A DNA stretch of 51,371 bases from Spirochaetaceae bacterium bin103 (GTDB lineage: Bacteria; Spirochaetota; Spirochaetia; SZUA-6; Bin103). Of the stretch, positions 8,190 to 17,368 are shown piece after piece; positions within the stretch are counted from its first letter, which is position 1, and each line of letters begins with the position of its first letter. The notes below the pieces were generated by a model. It made no database searches. It saw only the letters and a program-made list of their open reading frames with translations, and had not been told where the DNA came from. Position numbers and translations under genes: made by a program. The stretch covers positions 1-51,371 of the forward strand of contig MPNH01000039.1 in assembly GCA_002238925.1 (NCBI GenBank), read 5' to 3'.

Positions 8190-9338
8190 ATGGCCTTCGA
8201 CGCAGAGCGGAACGCGGCCCCGGGAATCACCGATATCGGGCACTACGTACCCGGCCGTACCATCGCCGAGGTAGCGCGCGAACTCGGCATCACCGACATC
8301 ATCAAGCTTGCATCCAATGAGAATCCCCTCGGTGCCAGTCCCAAGGCGGTGGCCGCCATGGCAGCCACCCTCGAGCGCGGGCACCAGTACCCGGAAGTAA
8401 TCAACCCCGTTCTCCAGGAGGCGCTCGGCGCGGCCAACGGCGTGGCTCCGGAATGCGTGGTTACCGGCAATGGCGCCGACTCCATTCTGCTGACCGCGGC
8501 GCTCGCCTTCCTGCGCCCCGGCGACGAGGTGGTGGTGCCGCAGATTACCTTCGACATGTACCGGATCGTGACGCTGACCAAGGGAGCGACGGTGGTCGAG
8601 GTACCGATGCCCGACCTGGAGTTGACCGCCGGCGCAATCCTGGACCGGGTCGGCAAGCGCACCCGCATGGTGTTCGTCTGCAACCCGAACAACCCTACCG
8701 GCGCGCTGTTCTCGCGCGCCGCCACGCAGGCCCTGCTGGCGGAGCTGCCGGAGCGGGTGGTGCTGGTGCATGACGAGGTCTACCGGGATTTCGCCGACCC
8801 GGCGGAGTTTCCCGAGCTGCGGCCGCGCGCCGCCGGCGGCCAGGACAACCTGATCCTGGTGCGCAGCATGGCGAAGGCGTACGGTCTGGCCGGTGTGCGG
8901 TTCGGATACGGCATCATGGCGCCGGACACGGCCGCCCTGCTGCACCGCGTCCGGCCGCCGTTCGACACCTCCGTGCTGGCGCAGGCGGCCGCCCTGGCAG
9001 CGCTGCAGGACGAGCAGTTCCTGCGCCGCACGCTCAATCTCAACCGGCGCGGCAAGCAGCAGCTGTACGCGGCATTCGAACAACTCGGCCTGGCGGCGGT
9101 ACCGTCGCATGCCAACTTCGTGCTGGTGAACGTCGGGCGTCCCGCGGCCGGGGTGGCGCAGCGGCTCCTCGAGCAGGGAGTGATCGTGCGCACGCCCCGC
9201 CACCCGGCACTCGCACGATACCTGCGCGTGAGCATCGGCACCGCGCAGGAGCTGGAGCGTTTCATCGCGGCGCTGCGCCGTGCGCTGGCCGAACTCACCC
9301 GCGACGCGGAGGCGCCGGGTTCCGGCGCGGGCAGGTGA
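8190..9338 (+). CDS. hisC: Histidinol-phosphate aminotransferase
   Basis: PLP enzyme of histidine synthesis (imidazole acetol phosphate to histidinol phosphate), cytoplasmic. It has 382 aa. Motifs include KLASNENPLGASP near residue 40, CNPNNPTGALFS (164-175), HDEVYRDFAD, and the Schiff-base lysine in RSMAKAYGLAGVRFGYG (K229). It is divergent from argR, with the promoter palindrome between them. hisB lies 4.3 kb away on the other strand, so the his genes are scattered. Some members of this family also act on aromatic amino acids. Confidence 0.93.
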   Translation: MAFDAERNAAPGITDIGHYVPGRTIAEVARELGITDIIKLASNENPLGASPKAVAAMAATLERGHQYPEVINPVLQEALGAANGVAPECVVTGNGADSILLTAALAFLRPGDEVVVPQITFDMYRIVTLTKGATVVEVPMPDLELTAGAILDRVGKRTRMVFVCNPNNPTGALFSRAATQALLAELPERVVLVHDEVYRDFADPAEFPELRPRAAGGQDNLILVRSMAKAYGLAGVRFGYGIMAPDTAALLHRVRPPFDTSVLAQAAALAALQDEQFLRRTLNLNRRGKQQLYAAFEQLGLAAVPSHANFVLVNVGRPAAGVAQRLLEQGVIVRTPRHPALARYLRVSIGTAQELERFIAALRRALAELTRDAEAPGSGAGR

Positions 9339-10045
9339 CGGGCGGTATCGGGACGGCCCATCATGCCCTGTTGGCGAGGGCCGCCTCCGGCGCGACGGCC
9401 ATGCTCGTCCTGCTCGTCCTGCTCGTCCTGTTGGCAGTACTGGGGGGCTGCGAAACCAGCGCCCCGGAGTTGTACGAGCTGCAGTGGCTGCTGGTCGATT
9501 ACGACGACCGCGAACTCGAGCGCCGCTACGAGCGCCTCAGCGTGTTCGTACGCGCCGCTGATGCCGACGGCCTGGAGGATCTCGACGAACTGTACGTAAT
9601 TCACGACGGCGGCGAGCTGTTCTGGCGCGCCACCGCCGAAACCTGGACGCGTGACGAGCGCGACGGAGCGACCTGGATCGGCGCCGCCTCGCTGGCCATG
9701 CCGGGCGAGCAGCCATTCCCGGCGGGTGAATACCGCGTACTGCTGGTCGATGCCGGCGGTGAGCGGGACTATTCCCGGTTCGTCATTCCCGAACAGCGCC
9801 GTTCGACGCCGCTGCCCGACGTGCAGCAGCGCGGAGGAACATTCGTGGTGAGCGGCGCGGCGGACTACAGCCTGTGGATCTTGTCGGAGGGCGTGCTGCA
9901 GGAGTCGGTAGCCGCCGGCGACGAGATCGCCCTGGGCGGGGACGAGTACCGCTCCGGGATACGTTACGAGGTGTACGTGTTCGGCAAGCTGCCAAGCGCG
10001 GACAAGGGCGCCCTCAGCGGACCCTACTTCTGGCAGCCTGAGTGA
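9335..10045 (+). CDS. Putative lipoprotein, function unknown
   Basis: About 236 residues if it begins at GTG 9335, which overlaps the hisC stop as GTGA. TTG 9371 or ATG 9401 are alternatives. A hydrophobic run of Leu-Val repeats leads to the lipobox LGGC (mature protein C-E-T-S), so it is probably a lipid-anchored envelope protein. The mature part is acidic and beta-rich (LYVIHDGGELFWRAT, RYEVYVFGKL) and I recognise no domain. The signal segment is encoded by a threefold 9-bp repeat (CTCGTCCTG), a slippage-prone stretch. Confidence 0.7.
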   Translation: MTGGIGTAHHALLARAASGATAMLVLLVLLVLLAVLGGCETSAPELYELQWLLVDYDDRELERRYERLSVFVRAADADGLEDLDELYVIHDGGELFWRATAETWTRDERDGATWIGAASLAMPGEQPFPAGEYRVLLVDAGGERDYSRFVIPEQRRSTPLPDVQQRGGTFVVSGAADYSLWILSEGVLQESVAAGDEIALGGDEYRSGIRYEVYVFGKLPSADKGALSGPYFWQPE

Positions 10046-10057
10046 CCGCGGGATGGA

Positions 10058-10130
10058 TGCCGCCGAGCAGAATCGAACTGCTGACACGAGGATTTTCAGT
10101 CCTCTGCTCTACCATCTGAGCTACAGCGGC
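10058..10130 (-). tRNA. tRNA-Phe (anticodon GAA)
   Basis: 73 nt on the minus strand. The acceptor GCCGCTG pairs with CGGCGGC, the discriminator is A, and the D arm contains GCTCAGATGGTAGAGC. The anticodon stem is GAGGA/TCCTC with loop CTGAAAA (anticodon GAA), and the T arm is GCAG-TTCGATT-CTGC. CCA is not encoded. Confidence 0.96.
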
Positions 10131-10144
10131 GGTATGCGAGCGAT

Positions 10145-10174
10145 AGTCTACTGACCCGGTCCCCGCATGGTCAA
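10145..10174 (-). promoter_or_regulatory. Putative sigma-70 promoter of tRNA-Phe
   Basis: TTGACC (10174-10169), an 18-nt spacer and TAGACT (10150-10145), 14 nt before the tRNA 5' end. The same TTGACC -35 hexamer is used before tRNA-Pro, argR and cysE. Confidence 0.6.
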
Positions 10175-10245
10175 TCCGAGCGGCGCACGGCGGGACGATT
10201 TCGTTCCCGGGGACGGCGCCGCCGCGGCCTCGACGGCCTCGACGG

Positions 10246-10274
10246 TTGTCAAGAGGCGGCACCGTTGATAGCGT
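10246..10274 (+). promoter_or_regulatory. Possible promoter of the phospholipase-like gene
   Basis: TTGTCA (10246-10251), 17 nt, TAGCGT (10269-10274), 11 nt before the ATG at 10286. The -10 match is only moderate. Confidence 0.35.
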
Positions 10275-10285
10275 GCACAGGCCGC

Positions 10286-11410
10286 ATGCCTGCCCATATC
10301 AGCCACCTCTTGTTTGCAGAAGACGTCTTGCGCGAGGCCACGCCCGACGCCGAGGCGCTCCTGGAGGAAGCCGGCAACCTGTTCCGCCTCGGCGCGCAAG
10401 GGCCCGATCTGTTCTACCACAATCAGCGCACGCGGCCGCTGGCGCTGCGCTACGGTTCGCTGATTCATCGGCGCGGATTCGGCACGCTGGTTGCCCACAT
10501 GGCGCGCACCGTCATCTCCGGCGCGCATCGCACCGGGCGCTTCGATGTCGGGCAGACCGCCTTTCTGGCCGGCTTTGCTACCCATGCCGACCTCGACCGG
10601 CACGCCCATCCCTACATAATCTGCCGTGCCGGCTGGGTACGCCACGGGGACCCTTCGACACAACGGTACCGGCGCTGCCACGCGCTGCTGGAGCGCCTCC
10701 TGGACGTGGCCGCTCTGCGCGCGCGGCGCGGACAGGAACTGGCCGAGTTCGAATTTCTGGCCGACGTCACCTGTGGCGAAAGTCTGCCGTACGCCACGCT
10801 GAAAATGCTGGTCAAGGGCGTCGACGACGCCTACCCGGCCGCCAGCTACAAGTCGCGCAACCGGCGCCGCATCGAGAACGCCTACGCCGACTCGATGCGC
10901 TTCTACACCCTCACCGACCACCGCGACTCGCGGATGCGGGAGCGCGCCCTCGCCGTCGACCGACGGGAGGGCTACCGGCAACGGCGCAGCGCCGTATTCC
11001 ACTTTGCCGCGGCGGGCGCCGACCTCGATCCAGCCAACCTGCGGCACCGGCCGTGGCCGCACCCGTGCGACCCGACGGTGGTAAGCGATCACAGCTACCT
11101 CGACCTGATGGCCGCGGCACAACAGGAGGTGGTACCGAAGCTGCGCCGCCTGCTCGGCATGCTCGGGTGGCTTGGCGGCGACACCGGGCAGCCCGCTTCG
11201 GCCGCCGGCGCCGGGGCGGCGGAAACCGGCGAATGGTTTGCAGAACTGGCCTCGCTGTTCGGCAACCAGGGCCTCGGCGCCACCGTGGACGGCGACAGTT
11301 GCACGCCGGTGCATTGTGAGCCGCTGCCGCTGCCGGAGCTGTTCGAGAAGTTGCACGAGGAGCCGGACACGCGGTCGCCGCTGCGGCCCGCCGGCCCGGT
11401 GACGCCGTGA
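10286..11410 (+). CDS. Zinc-dependent phospholipase C family protein
   Basis: About 374 aa, with the N-terminal layout of the bacterial zinc-dependent phospholipase C/S1-P1-like family (PF00882 type). It begins MPAHISHLLFAEDVL and continues with FRLGAQGPDLFYHNQ, SLIHRRG and GFATHADLDRHAHPYI. The histidines and aspartates in these segments are the expected Zn ligands. There is no signal peptide, so the protein is probably cytoplasmic despite the family name, and substrate is unknown. An in-frame TTG at 10265 exists, but the ATG at 10286 matches the family start. Its stop overlaps the start of the FliG-like gene (GTGA). Confidence 0.8.
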   Translation: MPAHISHLLFAEDVLREATPDAEALLEEAGNLFRLGAQGPDLFYHNQRTRPLALRYGSLIHRRGFGTLVAHMARTVISGAHRTGRFDVGQTAFLAGFATHADLDRHAHPYIICRAGWVRHGDPSTQRYRRCHALLERLLDVAALRARRGQELAEFEFLADVTCGESLPYATLKMLVKGVDDAYPAASYKSRNRRRIENAYADSMRFYTLTDHRDSRMRERALAVDRREGYRQRRSAVFHFAAAGADLDPANLRHRPWPHPCDPTVVSDHSYLDLMAAAQQEVVPKLRRLLGMLGWLGGDTGQPASAAGAGAAETGEWFAELASLFGNQGLGATVDGDSCTPVHCEPLPLPELFEKLHEEPDTRSPLRPAGPVTP

Positions 11411-11742
11411 GCGATGCAGCCACCCGCGGCTTCGTACGCGGCACCGAACGCGACCGTGGATTCGAACAGGTTGCCAGGTTTCTGCTGCTGATCGGCGCCG
11501 AGCGGTCAGCGCCGGTCCTCAACGGACTCGGCGAGCGGGAAGTGGTGTGCATCGCCCGCGAGGTTGCCGCCCTCGGCGCCATCGACGAGCGCGAGCGCCG
11601 GCGCACCATGGAGGAGTTCGGTTACCCGGCGCCGGGCGGTTCGGCAACTACCGGCGGACCCGCGGCGGCGCTCCGTCTGCTGCGCGCCGCCTTCGCCGAG
11701 GAACGCGCCGCGGCACTCCTGCACGCCGCGCGAGAGGAGTAA
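11407..11742 (+). CDS. Stand-alone FliG N-terminal-domain protein
   Basis: 111 residues resembling only the N-terminal domain of the flagellar switch protein FliG. It has the first-helix pattern ARFLLLIGAERSAPVLNGL, EREVVCIAREVAAL, a GG then ALRLLRAAFAEERAAALL (compare the FliG linker start), and it stops there. The middle and C-terminal torque domains are absent, and the next ORF is asnS, so this is not a simple frameshift of a full fliG. GTG start overlaps the phospholipase stop (GTGA), implying coupled translation. It may bind a FliF-like partner or be a decayed paralogue; no other flagellar gene is near. Confidence 0.65.
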   Translation: MSDAATRGFVRGTERDRGFEQVARFLLLIGAERSAPVLNGLGEREVVCIAREVAALGAIDERERRRTMEEFGYPAPGGSATTGGPAAALRLLRAAFAEERAAALLHAAREE

Positions 11743-11789
11743 CGGAGCATGATCGACCGGAACGGAACGACGCATCGATGGGAGCGGCC

Positions 11790-13094
<1,305 letters not shown>

Positions 13095-13133
13095 GCACGC
13101 GCGAAGTGAGCAGGGTATACTCACCGTAGCGGC

Positions 13134-13604
13134 ATGTACTCTCTCGGGCTGGCATACCTGCTGTGGGCGGTCGGCGGTTTTGGAACCCTCGGCGTGCACC
13201 GCTTCTACCTGCGCAAGCACGGCACCGGCTTGCTGTGGCTGCTGACCGGCGGCGTATTCGGGATCGGAGCGATCGTGGACCTGTTCCGGATGCCGACGAT
13301 GGTGCGCGATGCGGAAATCGAGCAGGATGACCGGGAGTTGCTGCGCGAAGCCGCCGCCCCGATTGCCGAATCGCTGGAACAGGCGATTCTGCGCGTCGCC
13401 AGGGCGGATGGCGGGCTGGTGTCTCCGGCACAGGTGGCCACCAGCGGCCCCTGGACTCTGGACGACTCGCGAGCCTTCCTCGACGAGATGGTGCGCAAGG
13501 GGCACGCCGAGCAACGCGCCACCAGGAGCGGCTCGCCGCCGCTGGTGTACGTGATCCCGGAGTTCCTGACCGACGCCAGCCGGCACCAGATAGAGGATTT
13601 CTAG
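13134..13604 (+). CDS. TM2-domain protein with C-terminal winged-helix-like region
   Basis: 156 aa. The N-terminus is a TM2-type pair of membrane segments with the typical GxxGxHRFYLRK turn (residues 15-28) and a second helix TGLLWLLTGGVFGIGAIVDLF. A linker leads to a C-terminal region (about 82-150) paralogous to that of the protein at 2725-3189. A TATACT box 12 nt before the ATG sits in an inverted repeat (GTGAG at 13106-13110, CTCAC at 13120-13124), suggesting a regulated promoter, but no convincing -35 is visible. Function unknown. Confidence 0.8.
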   Translation: MYSLGLAYLLWAVGGFGTLGVHRFYLRKHGTGLLWLLTGGVFGIGAIVDLFRMPTMVRDAEIEQDDRELLREAAAPIAESLEQAILRVARADGGLVSPAQVATSGPWTLDDSRAFLDEMVRKGHAEQRATRSGSPPLVYVIPEFLTDASRHQIEDF

Positions 13605-13605
13605 C

Positions 13606-13621
13606 GGCCCCGCCGGGGGCC
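13606..13621. terminator. GC hairpin between convergent genes
   Basis: GGCCCC-GCCG-GGGGCC, a 6-bp GC stem in the 17-bp gap between the TM2 gene and hisB. No T-run follows on either strand, so it is at best a weak bidirectional terminator. Confidence 0.3.
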
Positions 13622-14215
13622 CTACCCCACGCGTCCCTTGGTCGACATCGCGCGGCCGGATGGCGCATACGCGGCTGCCAGCGCGCGGCCGAGCGCCTTG
13701 AACAGTGCCTCGACCATGTGGTGGGAATTGGCGCCGCGGCGCACCGTTGCGTGCACGTTGATCTGCGCACGCATTGCCAACGCAAGCAGGAATTCGCGCA
13801 CCAGGGCCACGTCGAAATCGCCCGCCGCCGGTTGCGGGTAGCTCGCTTCGTAGTGCACGTAGGCGCGTCCGCCGACATCGACCACCACCTCCGCCAAGGC
13901 GTCGTCCATCGGCACCAGGGCACTGGCGAACCGCACCACCGGCGCATCGCCGCGCGCTGCGCGCAAACAATCGCCGAGTACCAGCCCGACGTCTTCCACG
14001 AGGTGGTGTGGATCGACTTCGATATCGCCGCGGGCCAGCACCGACAGTGAAAAGCCGCCGTGAAACGACATTGCTTCCAGCATGTGGCTGAAGAACGGCA
14101 CCGGTGTGTCGATGCTCACACCGCCGGCGCCGTCATCGAGCCCGATCCCGACCGTGATCTGTGTTTCGCTGGTGCACCGTTCGATGCGTGCCCGGCGCCC
14201 CGGATCGATTGCCAT
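13622..14215 (-). CDS. hisB: Imidazoleglycerol-phosphate dehydratase
   Basis: Mn-dependent dehydratase of histidine synthesis. It has 197 aa, the monofunctional length without the phosphatase domain. Conserved ligands are visible in FFSHMLEAMSFHGGF, VDPHHLVEDVGLVLGD, the second HH in GANSHHMVEALFKALG, and the C-terminal STKG. It starts 14 bp after the nitroreductase stop on the same strand. It is separated from hisC by 4 kb. Confidence 0.96.
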   Translation of the reverse strand: MAIDPGRRARIERCTSETQITVGIGLDDGAGGVSIDTPVPFFSHMLEAMSFHGGFSLSVLARGDIEVDPHHLVEDVGLVLGDCLRAARGDAPVVRFASALVPMDDALAEVVVDVGGRAYVHYEASYPQPAAGDFDVALVREFLLALAMRAQINVHATVRRGANSHHMVEALFKALGRALAAAYAPSGRAMSTKGRVG

Positions 14216-14229
14216 AGCCGCGGTGCGCC

Positions 14230-14739
14230 CTACCAGTGATTGTACGCGACGATGTCAGACAGCGGCTTGCGGGTCTGCGCGGCCGGCTGCTGATCGGTGT
14301 AGCCGAGCGCCAGCATCACCACCACGCGCATCGCGTGAGGCATGCTCAGCAGGTCTTGCACCTCCTGCTCGTCGAAGGTCGTCATGGCGCATGATGCGAC
14401 GCCTTCGTGGGTGGCCTGCAGCATCATGAACGCGGCCGCGATGCCGAGATCGACCGGGTAGGAAACCTGACCATTCGGCATGCGGTAATCGACGTTGGTG
14501 GTGCACACGGCAATGACGGCCGATGCCGTCTCGATCTGTTCCGCCCCGAACGACGCCGCCGCCAGTTTCTCCCGGAGGTCGGCGCGGCTCACGACAATGA
14601 ACCGCCACTCCTGCCGATTCTTCGCCGACGGCGCCAACCGCCCGGCCTGCAGAATACGCTCCAGGCACTGCGTGCTGACCGGGCGCGAGTCGAACCGCTT
14701 CGCACTGCGCCGTGAAACTATCGCTGGTAGCAAGTCCAT
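14230..14739 (-). CDS. Nitroreductase family protein
   Basis: FMN-dependent NAD(P)H oxidoreductase fold of about 169 aa. It has the RRSAKRF entry motif near the N-terminus, APSAKNRQEWRFIVV, a central helix AAAFMMLQATHEGVASC that contacts FMN, and VVVMLALGY near the end. Substrate unknown. ATG 14739 gives the usual start (MDLLPAIVSRRS); GTG 14760 is also possible. It is probably co-transcribed with hisB, though no functional link is evident. Confidence 0.88.
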   Translation of the reverse strand: MDLLPAIVSRRSAKRFDSRPVSTQCLERILQAGRLAPSAKNRQEWRFIVVSRADLREKLAAASFGAEQIETASAVIAVCTTNVDYRMPNGQVSYPVDLGIAAAFMMLQATHEGVASCAMTTFDEQEVQDLLSMPHAMRVVVMLALGYTDQQPAAQTRKPLSDIVAYNHW

Positions 14740-14789
14740 CAATATCGCGGGGCCCGGCACAACGGGCCGCTACACATTAATATACCGTC

Positions 14790-16514
14790 ATGCTCCGTGC
14801 AACAAGAGCGATCTCCGCCGCGCTGCTGCTGCTCGCGCTGACGGCGACATCTCACGCTCAGGACACGGAGGCGCCGCGCTGGTATCACGCATTCGCGGAG
14901 GACGCGGCTTTTTTCACCACCCTCGCCGCCCGCGACGACGAGTCGACCAGGGAATGGACGGCCGCGCAATACATACGGCGGCGTCTGTCTGCCTCCGGCT
15001 TGCGCCCCCGGCTGCACTCGTTAACGGAGCCGTTCGGCGAGTCCCGGTCGGCCATCGTCGAAGTGGAAATCGCCGGGCGCCGGGCCGATACGCTGCTGAT
15101 CGCCGTCCCGCTCGCGCTATCCGCTGCACCGGATACGGAACCGTACACGGACGGACATACCCTGGCGCTGCTTCTTGGATTCGCACACTTCCTCGCACAA
15201 ATCGACGACCGTCCCCCCATTTCGGTTCGCTTCCTGTTTCTGGGCGGCGAGCGCGGCGAAGCCGATCGCGGGTACCCGTTCGGCAGCCGTTCCTTTCTGC
15301 AGGACTATCTCGCCAACGCTCCTACCGCGGTGTTGTATTTCGACCTCTTCGGCCTCCCGGACGTCCTCGAACTACACACCGGAGGCGATCGGGAGGTGGC
15401 GCCGCCGTGGCTCATTCGCCGCGTGGTGGACGCACTGCAACGGGCCGGCCATCCGGTGCTCGTTCCCGCCCCGCACGCCAACGACCTGGTACGCCTCGGG
15501 CTGGCCGAGGAACCGCGGCTGGCGCCGTTCTTCCGTGCCGGGCATCCGGCGCTGCGCTTGTCCGGTCACGACGCCGCGCCGGGCAAGGCCTCCGGCGTCA
15601 GTGCCGAACCCGACCTGTGGCTGGCGCGGATGGCGCAGTTTCTCTCTCTGCTCACCGCGGAATTCGAGGATGGCATACCTGAGGCCTGGGACCGGAACTA
15701 CCTCCTGCTCGGCGGCACCACGGCACCGGTCATTGTCGCGGAACAGGACTACGTCCTGGTGGTGGTGTTTGCCATCGCCGCGGTGATTTTCTATGCCTTT
15801 GCCGCCTCGGGGCAGCTCAGGTACGCGGTGGCAACACTGTGGCAATACGCGTGGCGCATCCCGCCGATGGCGTCGCTCGCCGTGGCCGCCCTCGTCGCCG
15901 GTTCTGCCGCCCTCGCCCTGTTGACGAGAGCACGCGGCAATCCGACCCTGTGGCACCAGGCACCGGCGCTGTTCCTGGGCCTGAAGCTCGGCGTGGCCGC
16001 AGTCATCGCCACGGTCACCCACTACGCGGTCGGGCGGCGATGGTTCACGCAGGAGCGCCGCGAGCCGATTACCAGCTTCTATCTTGCGACGGCGGCGCTG
16101 ATGCTGCTCATTCTGGCAGCGGTTGCGGCGACGGTGAGCGTCGCGCTCGCTTATCCGTTTGTATGGGCACTGCTATGTGTACTGCTCGCCAACCTGGTTC
16201 GCAACCGCTGGCACTCGCTGCTGTGGATCGTCCTGGCCCCGCTGTGGATCGTTCGCCTGGTGGTCAGCCTGTATCTGCAACCGGCGTATTCATTCGTAGC
16301 GCTGACGCTGTTCGCCCCGCTGGCGATCGATCTGACTGCCGCCATCCTGCTGCTGCCGCTGGTACTGCTCGGACGCGGCGTGCTGGTGAGCTTTGCCGGC
16401 TTCCGGAGCATCGATACCGCCTACCGCCGCCAGCTCTGGGCCCGGCTGGGCATGACGCTGCTGGTGGCGCTGATCGGCGTCGGCAGCGCGGTCGCCCTGT
16501 CGCTCGCCGAGTAG
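14790..16514 (+). CDS. Membrane protein with degenerate M28 peptidase-like extracytoplasmic domain
   Basis: 574 aa. It has a signal peptide (residues 1-23, cut near SHAQ). An extracytoplasmic region of about 300 residues follows the M28 aminopeptidase plan: DTLLIAVPLAL where the metal-binding HxD strand should be, DGHTLALLLG for the D-containing helix, FLGGERG for the GGEE glutamates, and YFDLFG for the last Asp. The first His is missing and the second Glu is Arg, so zinc binding is doubtful. About seven membrane segments follow from residue 323. A TAATAT box lies 6 nt before the ATG. It may be an inactive peptidase used for binding. Confidence 0.75.
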   Translation: MLRATRAISAALLLLALTATSHAQDTEAPRWYHAFAEDAAFFTTLAARDDESTREWTAAQYIRRRLSASGLRPRLHSLTEPFGESRSAIVEVEIAGRRADTLLIAVPLALSAAPDTEPYTDGHTLALLLGFAHFLAQIDDRPPISVRFLFLGGERGEADRGYPFGSRSFLQDYLANAPTAVLYFDLFGLPDVLELHTGGDREVAPPWLIRRVVDALQRAGHPVLVPAPHANDLVRLGLAEEPRLAPFFRAGHPALRLSGHDAAPGKASGVSAEPDLWLARMAQFLSLLTAEFEDGIPEAWDRNYLLLGGTTAPVIVAEQDYVLVVVFAIAAVIFYAFAASGQLRYAVATLWQYAWRIPPMASLAVAALVAGSAALALLTRARGNPTLWHQAPALFLGLKLGVAAVIATVTHYAVGRRWFTQERREPITSFYLATAALMLLILAAVAATVSVALAYPFVWALLCVLLANLVRNRWHSLLWIVLAPLWIVRLVVSLYLQPAYSFVALTLFAPLAIDLTAAILLLPLVLLGRGVLVSFAGFRSIDTAYRRQLWARLGMTLLVALIGVGSAVALSLAE

Positions 16515-16518
16515 CGCA

Positions 16519-17268
16519 TCAGCCGCCGGAGTCGCGCACCTCCGAGATGTAGCTTCCGTCCATTCCGTCCACCCGCTGCACCCAGGCGAGAAACTTTTCC
16601 GCCTCGTGGCGGCTGCCGTAGGGACCGACGCGCACCCGGAAGAATACATCGGTATCGGTAGACCGGGTGGTGACGCGGCTGACAATGCCCTGGTCGCTCA
16701 GACGCTGCTCGAGGGCGGTGGCGCGTGCACGGCTGGCGAAGCTGCCGACCTGTACCCAGAACTCGTGCAACGGCAACGTCGGGGCAAGCTTGCCGAGAGT
16801 AGCGCTGCGCTTCGCCTCGGCGGGCTTTTTCACGGCGGGTGCAGCCGCGGTGGCCGCTGGTGCCACGGCCGCTTCCGGGCTTGCGCTGGTCGTAGCGATG
16901 GCGCGCACCTCGGGGGCGGCGGTGGGAGTGGCGGGCTCCTGGGTGTCCAGCGTGATCCGTGGCCTCGGCTGCCGAGCGGGCTGCTGCTGCGCAGCGCTGG
17001 CAGTGTCTTGGCCGGATGCCTGCGCGGTGTCCGCGGCGGACGTTTCGCCAGACGGCGTCGCGTCTGCCGCCGGCTCGGCGCGCAATGCCACCCCCGGCGT
17101 GGCTACGTACTCGAACGCCTGGGCGTCCTGCTGCGGGCGAGGCAGGGCAAGGTCGGCCCGTGCCACGCTGTCGACCGGACGCAGCCAGTACAGTCCGCCG
17201 GTCAACACGACCACCAGCAGGAGTGCTACTCCTCCCATCACCCACCAGAGCCGATTCCTTGAATCCAT
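16519..17268 (-). CDS. SPOR-domain membrane protein
   Basis: About 249 aa and bitopic. It has a short cytoplasmic start, one membrane helix (residues about 8-28), a long low-complexity Ala/Pro/Thr/Gln linker, and a C-terminal SPOR domain (FWVQVGSFASRARATALEQRL, then FFRVRVGPYGSRHEAEKFL). SPOR domains bind denuded peptidoglycan at septa, so a role in division or wall remodelling is likely. ATG 17268 has GAGGGG 8 nt upstream; the GTG at 17274 lies within this spacing. It is convergent with the M28-like gene, 4 bp apart, and 94 bp downstream of aroDE. Confidence 0.85.
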   Translation of the reverse strand: MDSRNRLWWVMGGVALLLVVVLTGGLYWLRPVDSVARADLALPRPQQDAQAFEYVATPGVALRAEPAADATPSGETSAADTAQASGQDTASAAQQQPARQPRPRITLDTQEPATPTAAPEVRAIATTSASPEAAVAPAATAAAPAVKKPAEAKRSATLGKLAPTLPLHEFWVQVGSFASRARATALEQRLSDQGIVSRVTTRSTDTDVFFRVRVGPYGSRHEAEKFLAWVQRVDGMDGSYISEVRDSGG

Positions 17269-17368
17269 GTGCACCCCCCTCGAGTGCCCGCGTGAACCCG
17301 CGATGCGCCGTCTACCCGGGCCGGCCGCGACCGTGCCGCTGCCGCCTGTTCTTCTTCAATAATCGACG

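Noticed and set aside
8069..8230. A longer ArgR starting at 8230
   Set aside because: The extra residues are unlike the family and would place the promoter inside the gene.
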